NCBI RefSeq assembly: GCF_003428875.1
Contig: NZ_QQRS01000003.1
Location: forward strand, 124,001-188,000
Direction of reading: 5' to 3'
Length of the DNA stretch: 64,000 bases
Origin: Planomicrobium okeanokoites
GTDB taxonomy: Bacteria; Bacillota; Bacilli; Bacillales_A; Planococcaceae
Shown here piece by piece: positions 1-8,169 of this stretch; the stretch's first letter is position 1; each line of letters begins with the position of its first letter. The notes below the pieces were generated by a model, which did not search any database, was not told where the DNA came from, and saw only the letters and a list, made by a program, of their open reading frames with translations. The translations under genes were made by a program, and so were the position numbers.

Positions 1-282
1 GAAAACATTTCATTCAATAAACCAGAAGGGGGATTATTCATTTGGGCAGAGCTTCCTGACTCCATGAATGCCGGTGACATCGCGTTGAAGTGCATGAAAA
101 ATAACGTGGCATTTGTACCCGGTGCACCTTTCTACGTCAAAGGACCACAAAAAAACACGATGCGGCTGAACTTCTCCAATTCAAATCCGGAGCAGATCAA
201 AGAAGGCATGAAGCGCATCGCTGAAGTGCTGCACAGTGAATTCAGTTCAGTGAATCGACCTATCGAAGAATTAGTCAAATAA
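1..282 (+). CDS. PLP-dependent aminotransferase, C-terminal fragment
   Basis: The reading frame is open from base 1, so only the last 93 residues are in the window. They contain PEGGLFIWAELP and MRLNFSNS, typical of the small domain of fold-type I aminotransferases, where the Arg usually binds the substrate carboxylate. The sequence style fits the MocR / 2-aminoadipate aminotransferase group, which moves amino groups between amino acids and 2-oxo acids in the cytoplasm. The exact substrate cannot be told from this piece. An insertion sequence begins 29 bp after the stop codon, so any native terminator has been displaced. Confidence 0.8.
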   Translation, partial: ENISFNKPEGGLFIWAELPDSMNAGDIALKCMKNNVAFVPGAPFYVKGPQKNTMRLNFSNSNPEQIKEGMKRIAEVLHSEFSSVNRPIEELVK

Positions 283-311
283 ACGCTGTGACTCCAGCAG
301 CGAGTCATAGT

Positions 312-349
312 GAAAGAGCCCCTTCCGCAAAGGAGGGCACTGAAAAACT
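312..349 (+). repeat. Left terminal inverted repeat of the IS1182-type element
   Basis: It starts GAAAGAGCCCCTTC and ends GAGGGCACTGAAAAACT. Both blocks recur inverted at the right end. Confidence 0.8.
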
Positions 350-376
350 CTTCCTTGGAATCAGCGGGAGATTAAT

Positions 377-420
377 AAAAGAGTCAGAAGGCAGGATTTC
401 CTGCCTTCTGACTCTTTTTT
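377..420. terminator. Bidirectional hairpin inside the left end of the IS
   Basis: A near-perfect 20-bp stem (377-396 with 399-418) is followed by a T-run on the plus strand and a shorter one on the minus strand. It lies just 3' of the transposase gene. It would end transposase transcripts and block aminotransferase read-through into the element. Confidence 0.8.
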
Positions 421-427
421 TGCCCCT

Positions 428-1903
428 TTATTGATCTGCAGCTTGCCTGCGTTCATCCAGTAATCGAAGAATTCGTTTCAGGTTCACGGTGAAAATCGCC
501 ATGGCGCCTTGCAAGGCCATGCCGCTCAATCCGGCGCCGGAAGTCACTCGATACCCGTGCCGATTCTTCAGTTCACCGTTCTTAGCTTCGATTTTGTACC
601 GCTCTTTGACCGCTTTTTTGAAGAACTCACTTTCCTGAAAATCTCTTTGGATTGCGTGTTCAGTGGATTTAATGGAGACAGAGTAAGTCTTGCTTTTAGC
701 GCCTTCCTTGTAACAGCCTTCCCGTAATGGGCAACGCTTACAGCGTTCGATATCAAAAAAATAGGTGTTCTTTTGATTTTTTCCGACGCCTTTTTTGCCT
801 TGTCGAGCTTTCCGGATCGCCATATGGCCTGCTTTACAGACATACATGCCCGCGTCTTTATTGAAGTCGAATTCGTCTTCTTTTTTTCGATAGCCATCCG
901 TAATTAGGGGATTCAGTTTTGAAATGAGGCAGATGTGATTTTTCTCTGCATACTGCAGATTACTTTTTTCCGAATACGCCGTATCTCCAATGACCGTATT
1001 AACATTGACGCCAGCGGCGCAACTCTTTTCAATGAGAGATTGAAGAAGTTTCCCATCGTTTTTTTCACCGGTGGTCACGATCGCCGCTGTGACGAGACGC
1101 TCGACACTCATAGCGAGATGGGTTTTATAGCCGAAAAACGCTGTATCTGCAGATTTATGCCCGGTTCGGGCATCTGGATCTTTAGAACAGCGCAGCTGTT
1201 CGATGTCATCCGCCATCGTTTCTTCCAGGAGACGAAGCGACTCTCCGATTTTCGGATTGGCAGAAAGACTGGGAACCCGTTCAATCGAAGCGATCAATTC
1301 CTTGCAATAATTGAGTTCTGCTTCGAGGTCATCTTTTGTGTTCTTCTTCGGAAACTGTTCCTTCATGGACTCATTCACTGAATAAATGTTTTTACGCAAT
1401 TTCCGGGACTGATCCTGCAGGATCTCTTGTGGTTTTTTCAAGTGGTAACGGGATTGGGTATGAGTGGCATCGACGATAATGGTTCCTGTTTCAATCAGGT
1501 CAAGGGCAATCGCAATGGCGATGGTCTTTTCGATGAGGAGGTCTAAAAGGCGGCTGTCTTCAAGGCGAAGTTTACGGAATTTGGTTAACGAACTTGGGTC
1601 AATCACCGATTCCTCTGGGGCCATATCCAGAAAAAACTTATAGGAGAGATCAAATTTCGAGCGTTCTACCAAATCCACATCTGAGAGCGGATTCATGCTT
1701 TTCAGGAGCAGGTACTTGAACATGCGAATAGGATGGATGGCCATCCGGCCATTGTCAGAACAGTATTTCTCCGCCAGTTCCTGGGTAACGAATGAGAAAT
1801 CGACCAGTTCATTGATGCGGCGGAAAATGTGGTCTTGGGGAATGACAATATCATAAAGAGCTACATAAGGACTGGGTTTCATGGATGGTCTGTCTGGCAT
1901 CAT
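428..1903 (-). CDS. IS1182-family transposase
   Basis: This 491-residue protein catalyses excision and integration of the surrounding element. The N-terminal third has the DUF772-type region common in IS1182 transposases (IRMFKYLLLKSMNPLSDVDL, about residues 59-78). The middle carries DDE-type segments: IIVDATHTQSR near residue 143, and VIGDTAYSEKSN and SKLNPL further on. A Cys-rich CKRCPLREGC segment lies near residue 390. The length is that of a complete family member and there are no frameshifts. The ATG at 1903 has AAGGAGGG upstream at good spacing. A second ATG follows immediately and could also serve. Confidence 0.92.
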   Translation of the reverse strand: MMPDRPSMKPSPYVALYDIVIPQDHIFRRINELVDFSFVTQELAEKYCSDNGRMAIHPIRMFKYLLLKSMNPLSDVDLVERSKFDLSYKFFLDMAPEESVIDPSSLTKFRKLRLEDSRLLDLLIEKTIAIAIALDLIETGTIIVDATHTQSRYHLKKPQEILQDQSRKLRKNIYSVNESMKEQFPKKNTKDDLEAELNYCKELIASIERVPSLSANPKIGESLRLLEETMADDIEQLRCSKDPDARTGHKSADTAFFGYKTHLAMSVERLVTAAIVTTGEKNDGKLLQSLIEKSCAAGVNVNTVIGDTAYSEKSNLQYAEKNHICLISKLNPLITDGYRKKEDEFDFNKDAGMYVCKAGHMAIRKARQGKKGVGKNQKNTYFFDIERCKRCPLREGCYKEGAKSKTYSVSIKSTEHAIQRDFQESEFFKKAVKERYKIEAKNGELKNRHGYRVTSGAGLSGMALQGAMAIFTVNLKRILRLLDERRQAADQ

Positions 1904-1940
1904 GGTTATCCCTCCTTGAATTTAGAACCAGTATACAACA

Positions 1941-1983
1941 AAAAAGCACCGAATTTCTAAAAATCAGAAATTCGGTGCTTTTT
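1941..1983. terminator. Bidirectional hairpin inside the right end of the IS
   Basis: A perfect 18-bp stem (1941-1958 with 1966-1983) has A- and T-tracts on its two sides. It lies between the right inverted repeat and the transposase start, and should block transcription entering the transposase gene from the chromosome. Confidence 0.75.
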
Positions 1984-1988
1984 CTTGA

Positions 1989-2026
1989 AGTTTTTCAGTG
2001 CCCTCCCGCAAAGAAGGGGCTCTTTC
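1989..2026 (-). repeat. Right terminal inverted repeat of the IS1182-type element
   Basis: It is the inverted partner of 312-349, with 31 of 38 positions matching. All mismatches fall in the central 7-bp block. Confidence 0.8.
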
Positions 2027-2035
2027 TGTATAGAT

Positions 2036-2401
2036 TTATAAAATCGCTTCTGCGATCACTCGATCCAACTTGCGGATATCGACTTTCTTTGCCAGGTTCA
2101 ATTTGAACTTCCCGGCTTTTGTCCACAGTTCGAGCTCGGTATTCAAATCGAACGTCCCGGCGTTTTCCGACGAGTACATGATGATCGACTTGAACGGAAT
2201 CGTATAGACTTCAACTTTCTTGCCCGTCAGCCCCTGTTTGTCTGAAATGATGATGCGCTTATTGGTCACAACCGCTGTATCGCGAATCGTCTTGTAAGCA
2301 ATCTGCGCAACTTCCCCCGCAATCAGCAACTCGCTCACCGATTTGGGTACATCAATTTCCTGGACGAACGTCCACGCCATCATCGCATTTAACTCTGCCA
2401 T
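2036..2401 (-). CDS. Bacterial PH-domain protein
   Basis: A 121-residue cytoplasmic protein made almost entirely of a bacterial pleckstrin-homology (bPH_1-like) fold. The strand pattern with VVTNKRIIISDKQG and YTIPFKSI, followed by a C-terminal helix (RKLDRVIAEAIL), is typical. Such domains are thought to bind partners or membranes; no enzymatic residues are seen. The frame is open further upstream to 2497, but the ATG at 2401 has AAAGGGGG at suitable spacing and begins at the conserved region. It lies 96 bp downstream of the DUF2975 gene on the same strand and is probably co-transcribed with it. The IS lies directly beyond its 3' end. Confidence 0.75.
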   Translation of the reverse strand: MAELNAMMAWTFVQEIDVPKSVSELLIAGEVAQIAYKTIRDTAVVTNKRIIISDKQGLTGKKVEVYTIPFKSIIMYSSENAGTFDLNTELELWTKAGKFKLNLAKKVDIRKLDRVIAEAIL

Positions 2402-2497
2402 TAAAAATCCCCCTTTTTCCATTCTGCCTTCAGTATGGCATAACTTGGAAATAGGGGGAAGGAATATTTGATTGAAAATAAAGACAAATCTCATCAC

Positions 2498-2986
2498 TCA
2501 AACAATCAAATCATTATCCGACCGTATACGGGTCGCATCTTTGAACAGCTTTTGCAGCAATCCCGCGAAAACCGCCACGCCAATACTGGCGAACGAGCCG
2601 ATAGCACCCAGCGTGATAATGTGCGTAATGTCCTCACCCCGAATCAGCGCAATCGTCGCCAGTTCGCCGAGCACGATAAACGCGATGACCGCATACGCGC
2701 AATACCGGATGATCTTCAGCGACTTCACCGCCAGTTCCGAAAACGCCTGGTTGCGGTCGAAATAGGTCAATAACTTGAAGGCCTGATACATGGCAATAAA
2801 AATGGGCATGAAAAACACATAAGCTGAGATCAAAAACGGATATTGCAGATAAGCCGTCTCCGGATGCAGCTTGGCATCCATTGCTGCCATTCCCGGCAAC
2901 CCGAATACACACAAGGCAAGCACCGCACCGGCAATCAGCAGCAGAACTACTTTCAGGAAGAACGTCGAAGCTTGTTTGCGTGTCAT
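2498..2986 (-). CDS. DUF2975 membrane protein
   Basis: A 162-residue integral membrane protein with four predicted membrane segments (about residues 12-32, 50-72, 92-115 and 125-148). The segment with Gln-Ala-Phe-Ser between helices 2 and 3 matches DUF2975, a family of unknown function that often neighbours a small XRE-type regulator. No such regulator is seen here; the next gene on the strand encodes a PH-domain protein. The ATG at 2986 is chosen over one 42 bp upstream because GGAG sits 8 bp before it. Confidence 0.75.
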   Translation of the reverse strand: MTRKQASTFFLKVVLLLIAGAVLALCVFGLPGMAAMDAKLHPETAYLQYPFLISAYVFFMPIFIAMYQAFKLLTYFDRNQAFSELAVKSLKIIRYCAYAVIAFIVLGELATIALIRGEDITHIITLGAIGSFASIGVAVFAGLLQKLFKDATRIRSDNDLIV

Positions 2987-3299
2987 AGGAAACACTCCGT
3001 TCGTTTGTTGGTATATTGAATATAGCACTTTATTTATTGAACATCAATAAAAAAATGTTGATAAAGAACTTATTTTAATGTAACTTAATACGCCAGATAT
3101 CCTGTATTAATTCACTTGGACAGCTTCTCAGTCGTAAAATCGAACTCATGCGATTCAACCTCAGATGTATCAACTTCATCATTTTGTAGCACATCAATTC
3201 AAGTTGCCGAAGTTCAATCTGTAAATAAAGAAACGTTACAGCAGCAGGGAATTTCAATTTAAAAACAAGTCTTCCATGACTACTTTGCCGTATGCTTAA
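2987..3299. other. Intergenic region without a recognised gene
   Basis: It separates divergent transcription units. It holds an AT-rich upstream region for the DUF2975 operon. An open plus-strand frame ending near 3261 has no start codon or ribosome binding site. No other structure was seen. Confidence 0.5.
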
Positions 3300-3328
3300 T
3301 TGGTTTTAAATTGGAAAAAGGGTACAAT
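3300..3328 (+). promoter_or_regulatory. Sigma-A-type promoter for the zinc-ribbon gene pair
   Basis: TTGGTT (3300-3305) and TACAAT (3323-3328) are separated by 17 bp, 42 bp before the first start codon. Each hexamer has only one or two differences from consensus. Confidence 0.6.
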
Positions 3329-3370
3329 GGAAATAGCGAAATGTTCTGAAGTTTAAGAGGGAGTGTCTAT

Positions 3371-3604
3371 ATGTCTCGTTGCACGAATTGCAATTATAAG
3401 TGGAAAGCGAAAGATGTTTGGAAGCTAGGACTATCTAAAAATGGAAAGGAATGTCCGAACTGCAGAACCAGACAATACATATCCTTTAAAGATGGAGGAT
3501 TTTTAATCGGACTTGGCTATTTGAGCGGTGTTATGGGCTTGCTGCTTATTATCTTTTTCCCTCTATATATCAACTTAACTGATAAAGATGAAATGTCATT
3601 ATAA
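3371..3604 (+). CDS. TIGR04104-type zinc-ribbon membrane protein (first copy)
   Basis: A 77-residue protein. It begins MSRCTNCNYKWK and has a second CPNC pair about 20 residues later, giving the CxxC-20-CxxC ribbon that defines this small family. One hydrophobic helix follows (about residues 47-68). The ribbon is therefore expected to be membrane-tethered and to bind zinc; its biological role is unknown. GAGGGAG precedes the ATG. A paralogue starts 31 bp after its stop codon, and the two probably form an operon. Confidence 0.8.
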   Translation: MSRCTNCNYKWKAKDVWKLGLSKNGKECPNCRTRQYISFKDGGFLIGLGYLSGVMGLLLIIFFPLYINLTDKDEMSL

Positions 3605-3635
3605 TCCGTAAGCAATATTAGAAAGGAGAAAAACA

Positions 3636-3932
3636 ATGCCGAACTGTCAGAACTGCAATTATAAGTGGAGTTGTTTCGATACGCTGATCATCGGCTTCAA
3701 GAATAATAAGAAATGCCCGAACTGCGAGCAGCGGCAATTCATCAATGTGCAAGCGAATAAAGGGGTTTATATACTTTATATTCTTCCGTTGCCTATCATC
3801 CTGTTTTCCCGGATTATTTTTGACTGGAGTACGCCGGTTTTTCTTTCCATCGGATTCTTCTTCATCCTCGTTGCAACGATGCTGATTCCTTATACAATCA
3901 AGCTGTCGAATGAGCAGGAGCCGTTGTGGTGA
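3636..3932 (+). CDS. TIGR04104-type zinc-ribbon membrane protein (second copy)
   Basis: A 98-residue paralogue of the preceding gene. It starts MPNCQNCNYKWS, has a second CPNC pair and two hydrophobic segments (about residues 45-62 and 68-90). The conserved NCNYKW motif shows that the pair arose by duplication. AGAAAGGAG lies upstream of the ATG. No enzymatic motif is visible. Confidence 0.8.
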   Translation: MPNCQNCNYKWSCFDTLIIGFKNNKKCPNCEQRQFINVQANKGVYILYILPLPIILFSRIIFDWSTPVFLSIGFFFILVATMLIPYTIKLSNEQEPLW

Positions 3933-3974
3933 CAGATTTTATTGAATGAAGCGGAATTAATATTAGTTAAACTG

Positions 3975-4000
3975 CGGATCCAATTGGATCCGTTTTCTTT
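3975..4000 (+). terminator. Intrinsic terminator after the zinc-ribbon pair
   Basis: The perfect 18-bp palindrome CGGATCCAATTGGATCCG is followed by TTTTCTTT. Confidence 0.7.
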
Positions 4001-4157
4001 ATGCAATGAATTATACGTGCCAGAGGAAGACAAGCCGAATATATCAATAAAATCTAGACATTAAATTTTCCAAAAGAAGACAATTAACAACCAAATAATG
4101 CTAATATTAAGACATTAGTATCGTTGGGACGTTTTGTCTAAAAATTTTTAAAAGAAA

Positions 4158-4173
4158 TTGTAAGCGCTTGAAT
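4158..4173 (+). promoter_or_regulatory. Possible catabolite-response (cre)-like site
   Basis: TTGTAAGCGCTTGAAT resembles the CcpA cre consensus except at one position usually occupied by C. It lies 55 bp before the DUF2075 gene. This is a motif match only. Confidence 0.25.
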
Positions 4174-4227
4174 GACATATCTGACAGTAATCATTGAATC
4201 TGCTGCATCCAGAGAGGCTGAATACAT

Positions 4228-5838
4228 ATGGGAATTACTGAACTAAAAACCTGGGAATTTAACAAAGCCACGTTGGAAAGTATCAAGCATGATACTTACT
4301 TTGACTATCCAGTGGTTTATTTCTTGAACAACAATACGACGGTATACATTGGAGAAACTGTCGCCTTCAAAAATCGGATGAAGGATCACTTGAGAAATGA
4401 AGAGAGAAAGAAATTAGAAATGATGACTCTTATCATTCATAAAAAATTTCACCGTTCTGCGACATATAATATCGAAACCAAACTTATTAATTATTTCTTG
4501 GGTGATAATCGCTACAAGCTTCTGAATAAAAGTCAGACTGCGCAAAGTGCAACTCACAACTACCATAATAAAAAACTATATGACAAACAGATTTTTAACG
4601 AAATATGGAAAGAGCTATTGGAAAGAAAGATGGTCGATAATCCTGCCCATGTTATTAAAAATAGGGATATATTCAAACTTTCTCCTTTTAAAGAGCTGAC
4701 GATGACGCAGCTCGAGCTAAAAGCGAAGATTCTTGAAGTATGCGAAGAGCATATCGATGACGATGAGACGTTTGTCTTCATGGTCCAGGGCGAAGCGGGT
4801 GTAGGGAAGAGTGTTGTCCTGAGTTCCGTGTTCAACAGCATCCAGGAACTGGCGGCCGACAAAAACTCTAGCCTCCATAATACAAAGAATTATCTGCTCG
4901 TTAATCATTCAGAGATGCTGAAAACGTATAAAAACATCGCTGCCAATGTGAAGTTTCTGAAAAAGAATAACTTCGATAAGCCGACAAGTTTTATTAACAA
5001 ACAAAAGAGAACTGCAGAAAAAGCCGACATTGTATTGGTCGACGAGGCGCATTTATTGCTGAGCAGAGCGGATGCTTTCAATGGATTCAATGAAGACAAT
5101 CAATTGGAAGAAATCATCAGGCACAGCAAAGTCGTCATCGTTGTCTACGACGAAAAACAGGTATTAAAACTGAAAAGTTATTGGGACAAGAATCGGCTCA
5201 AGAAAATAGTGTCAGGCTATCAAAGAGAAGAGCCCTACGTTTTAAGAGAACAGTTCCGCATGAATGCTGGAGACGATGTGATCGACTGGATCGATAATTT
5301 TGTAGAGAAGCGCATTGGTAAGCTCCCGGAAGATGAGCTGTATGATTTTAAAATATACGACTCTGCCAAAGAAATGCATGATGCCATAGTGGAAAAGAAT
5401 GAAGAATACGGCCTCTCCAGAGTGGTTTCGACATTCGACTATGAACATAAGAAAGACGGCGAGCAGTACTATATAAGAGAAGACAATCTCGAAATTCCCT
5501 GGAATTCAACCGATACGAAAAACACCTGGGCCGAAAAGCCAGAGACAATCAAAGAAGCAGGATCCATCTATACGATTCAGGGCTTCGATTTGAATTATGT
5601 AGGAGTGATATTGGGGCCGTCGGTTACTTATGATGAGCAAAATGATTGCTTGAAGATTATTACTGAAAAATACAGCGACACCGAAGCTTTCAGAGGGAAA
5701 GATGGCATTGAGGATGTAGAAAGAGCGAAAGAACAGATCATATTGAATTCTATTAATGTGTTGATGAAGAGGGGGATAAAGGGGCTTTATATTTTTGCTA
5801 GTGATGAGGAATTAAGAAAAAGACTATTAGAACTATAA
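4228..5838 (+). CDS. GIY-YIG nuclease fused to DUF2075 (Schlafen-like) P-loop ATPase/helicase
   Basis: A 536-residue protein. Residues about 22-95 form a GIY-YIG-like endonuclease domain (VVYFLNNNTTVYIGET, then a basic stretch and a conserved ETKLINYFLG). The remainder is a DUF2075 domain, a superfamily-1-like ATPase: Walker A QGEAGVGKS near residue 190, Walker B DIVLVDEAH near 270, LREQFRMN near 340, and a late IYTIQGFDLNYVG motif. Proteins of this type occur in bacterial accessory regions and are suspected anti-invader factors, but no substrate is established. It is the first accessory gene of the island and is AT-rich compared with downstream core genes. A GAGAGG ribosome binding site precedes the ATG. 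A defence role is inferred from the domains and neighbours. Confidence 0.8.
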   Translation: MGITELKTWEFNKATLESIKHDTYFDYPVVYFLNNNTTVYIGETVAFKNRMKDHLRNEERKKLEMMTLIIHKKFHRSATYNIETKLINYFLGDNRYKLLNKSQTAQSATHNYHNKKLYDKQIFNEIWKELLERKMVDNPAHVIKNRDIFKLSPFKELTMTQLELKAKILEVCEEHIDDDETFVFMVQGEAGVGKSVVLSSVFNSIQELAADKNSSLHNTKNYLLVNHSEMLKTYKNIAANVKFLKKNNFDKPTSFINKQKRTAEKADIVLVDEAHLLLSRADAFNGFNEDNQLEEIIRHSKVVIVVYDEKQVLKLKSYWDKNRLKKIVSGYQREEPYVLREQFRMNAGDDVIDWIDNFVEKRIGKLPEDELYDFKIYDSAKEMHDAIVEKNEEYGLSRVVSTFDYEHKKDGEQYYIREDNLEIPWNSTDTKNTWAEKPETIKEAGSIYTIQGFDLNYVGVILGPSVTYDEQNDCLKIITEKYSDTEAFRGKDGIEDVERAKEQIILNSINVLMKRGIKGLYIFASDEELRKRLLEL

Positions 5839-6061
5839 AGAGAAAAAGACAAAAAGTAAAAATTTTTTATAAGTTATCTTGACTTGCCACGAAGAAGAGG
5901 AGAAATTAATTTTTAAAAAAGAGTTTAACATATGTCTAGAAAATACGTTCGTTTCAATTATTTCATAATCAATTTAACTCCATCAGATTTACCGGAAGGA
6001 ATGACTGGAAAAAATATTGCTTTAGCGTAAGATATGACAGATTTATTTGAATAAATTATTT
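5839..6061. other. AT-rich intergenic region
   Basis: No credible start codon with a ribosome binding site or recognisable coding signal is seen. A degenerate copy of the island repeat follows immediately. Confidence 0.4.
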
Positions 6062-6218
6062 TTGGGGAAAGTACTGTTTTTTTAAAAAAATCTATTCTAA
6101 CAAATTTATATTTTATACGTACTAAACTTTATCACTGCACGAGTCAAAAATTAGTGTTTAATTCTTAACGTTCTATTCGATTGTAAAATCGTTTATGAAT
6201 TTTGTTGTTTCTTGGCAA
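6062..6218 (+). repeat. Island repeat, copy 0 (degenerate)
   Basis: The right half (GTTCTATTCG, then TTGTAAAATCGTTTATG and TTTTGTTGTTTCTTGG) follows the order of the right half of better copies such as 10350-10510. The left half keeps only TTGGGGAAAG and ATCTATTCTAA. It lies between the DUF2075 gene and the RelA/SpoT gene. Confidence 0.45.
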
Positions 6219-6332
6219 ATAGACTTTTTATCATTTCGTTAATCATTAACCTAAAAATGCGAAATATTAAATTGCTATTTAATTGTTCTAAATTAAATCC
6301 ATGTAGCAAATAAATTAAGAGGAGCATGACAT

Positions 6333-7493
6333 ATGAAGAAGTTAAATGAAAAGCAATTCTTGAGCGATTTTAATATTAATGAGGAAAGATATAATGAAGC
6401 AGAAATAAAATGGGAAAACCTAGTGGAAATCTACGAGGATTATGAAAACTATAAAAATACTTTAAAATCAACTGGAGATGTAATATCACAGTATTTTAGA
6501 AGTATACCCGAAGTTCATAGCGTACGTTCAAGAATCAAAGATTCCTATCACTTACTTGATAAAATTGTCCGTAAAATTATAAGACAAAAGAAGGGAAATC
6601 CTAGTTATTCAATAACCATTCAAAATTACAGAAGTGAAATCACAGATTTAATTGGAGTTAGAATAATTCATTTATATAAAAATACAGCTGCGGAAATCGA
6701 TTCTTATATCCGAACAACATGGGATCAACATGAGACTCCTACTATTTATTATCGGGCAGGGGACTTTACTCAAAAGCAATTGGACCAACTAACAAATGAG
6801 TTTATGTATAAGGAGCATATGTTCGGATATAGATCATGGCATTACTTAATTGAAACAAGAACAACATTAGAACTGCATCTAGTAGAAGTTCAAGTAAGAA
6901 CTCTATTTGAGGAAGGTTGGAGTGAAATTGATCATCAATTAAGATACCCAAATAATACTGATAATAAATTATTAACCGAACAATTACTTGTTCTTAATCG
7001 CTTAGCTGGAAGCGCTGATGAATTGGTAAATTCCATAAAAGAAAGCAAAGCTAATTTTGAAAATATGGAATTAATAAATGATGAGAAGACAAGAATAATT
7101 GATGAGTTAAAAGAAGAAATAGCAGCATTTAGCAATATTGAGAACGATGAAACACAAAATTCACTCAATGACAAAATAGAGGAATTACAAAATTTAAATA
7201 ATATTAAATTAATATCATTAAAAGAGAGTCTTAACGCGCAAATACAAAATAATTTTAATCAAAGTTTAATAAATATTAAAAAGAGACTTATAGATGGGGA
7301 CTATTATAATATTTCTAACAAAATTGTTAATAATCCTGGGTTGAAACTTCAAAAACAAATAGAAGATTTTCATAACCAGAATAAAATAAAGTATTTTTTA
7401 GATGGAACTTTATACAATAGCGACAACGACAACGACAACGACAACAACGATAACAACGATAACAATGAAGAGAGCGATAGCAACAACAATTAA
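6333..7493 (+). CDS. RelA/SpoT-domain protein (putative nucleotide pyrophosphokinase)
   Basis: A 386-residue protein with a RelA/SpoT synthetase-like domain at about residues 55-225. Visible motifs are SRIKDSYHLLDKIVRK (substrate-binding helix), ITDLIGVRIIHLY (first core strand with a catalytic Asp), MFGYRSWHYLIE and EVQVRTLFEEGWSEIDHQLRY. Such enzymes transfer pyrophosphate from ATP to a guanine nucleotide; some family members are instead toxins (toxSAS) or phage sensors. No HD hydrolase, TGS or ACT domain is present. A predicted coiled coil (about 230-330) and an Asp/Asn/Ser-rich tail encoded by a short repeat follow. The start has GAGGAG 8 bp upstream. It stands alone between two island repeats, which favours an accessory or defensive role over housekeeping (p)ppGpp synthesis. 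Confidence 0.8.
   Translation: MKKLNEKQFLSDFNINEERYNEAEIKWENLVEIYEDYENYKNTLKSTGDVISQYFRSIPEVHSVRSRIKDSYHLLDKIVRKIIRQKKGNPSYSITIQNYRSEITDLIGVRIIHLYKNTAAEIDSYIRTTWDQHETPTIYYRAGDFTQKQLDQLTNEFMYKEHMFGYRSWHYLIETRTTLELHLVEVQVRTLFEEGWSEIDHQLRYPNNTDNKLLTEQLLVLNRLAGSADELVNSIKESKANFENMELINDEKTRIIDELKEEIAAFSNIENDETQNSLNDKIEELQNLNNIKLISLKESLNAQIQNNFNQSLINIKKRLIDGDYYNISNKIVNNPGLKLQKQIEDFHNQNKIKYFLDGTLYNSDNDNDNDNNDNNDNNEESDSNNN
7422..7469 (+). repeat. In-frame short tandem repeat in the RelA/SpoT gene
   Basis: Four GACAAC-type hexamers are followed by GATAACAAC-type nonamers near the 3' end of the gene. All units are multiples of three, so copy-number changes would lengthen or shorten the Asp/Asn tail without shifting the frame. 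Confidence 0.7.
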
Positions 7494-7772
7494 TAAATGA
7501 TAATATTTTTTTACTACCAGATATTTTGACTAGCCAGCTATTTAAGAGAGATGCATATAAAACTCTAAGTAAAGACTTCGCCAAAAAGGATATTTTCTAG
7601 GCCGCAATTCGTAGCTAAGCGTAGGATTCATATAGTTGATATATCTACTAAAAAAACAGAAGTGAATTTATCAAGAATACAAAATAATGTGGCATTATTA
7701 TTAAATCTTAAAGGTTAGTGGATTTTGAGCCTATTTAAATCGGTTGAACTAAACTTTCTAAAAGAGCTTATG
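7494..7772. other. Region between the RelA/SpoT gene and the first well-kept repeat
   Basis: No intact gene. A short open frame in a different phase (about 7498-7600) has no start signal and may be debris. The sequence is AT-rich. Confidence 0.35.
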
Positions 7773-7938
7773 AGAATCGCTTCCAAGGAAAGAAACAATT
7801 CTAAACGATTTTTCCAATACACTACAATTTGCAGTTTATACTTGGCCATGAAGGTTTCATCAACGTTTTGGTTGTGATTTATCTTATTACTAATTCGTAT
7901 AAATTGTTTGGAAGTTATATTGTTTCAGGGAAGCGGAA
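7773..7938 (+). repeat. Island repeat, copy A
   Basis: Left end AATCGCTTCCAAGGAAAG then GAAACAATTCTAAACGATT. Right end ATTCGTATAAATTG, then GTTTCAGGGAAGCG. The two ends are inverted repeats of each other. Copy B starts only 33 bp further on. Confidence 0.8.
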
Positions 7939-7971
7939 ATTAAGTAATTCCTTAAAATTACATATGACTTT

Positions 7972-8138
7972 GAAAATCGTCTCCCAGGGAAAGAAACAAT
8001 TCTAAACGATTTTGACTATTCACGACAATTGCATACAAAAAATACTCCTTCCCTGTGAATATCTGATTTCAGTAGATGGAGTTTCACTGTTTATGCAGAA
8101 ACCGGAATTGTCATGAATTGTACCGTTCCCAGGGAAGA
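7972..8138 (+). repeat. Island repeat, copy B
   Basis: Left end AATCGTCTCCCAGGGAAAG with CAATTCTAAACGATTTTGAC. Right end TTGTACCGTTCCCAGGGAAG. The central stem is ACTCC (8044-8048) paired with GGAGT (8078-8082). It is in tandem with copy A and in the same orientation. Confidence 0.8.
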
Positions 8139-8169
8139 GATGCCAAGCTGAATTAAAACTCATGTAACA

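Larger units (their letters stand above)
312..2026 (-). mobile_element. IS1182-family insertion sequence, apparently intact
   Basis: A single full-length transposase gene lies between terminal inverted repeats at 312-349 and 1989-2026. Reading inward from each end, 14 bp and then 17 bp match exactly, with a 7-bp block between them that does not match as an inverted repeat. That block carries CCGCAAAG in the same direction at both ends. Each end also has a strong hairpin with T-runs on both sides. The tetranucleotide ATAG occurs just outside both ends (307-310, 2030-2033) and could be a target duplication, but it is offset by a few bases, so this is uncertain. The element separates an aminotransferase gene from a DUF2975 operon and shows no internal damage. 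Confidence 0.85.

Noticed and set aside
7498-7600. Out-of-phase extension of the RelA/SpoT protein suggesting phase variation
   Set aside because: The repeat units are multiples of three, so slippage would not join the frames, and stops separate them.
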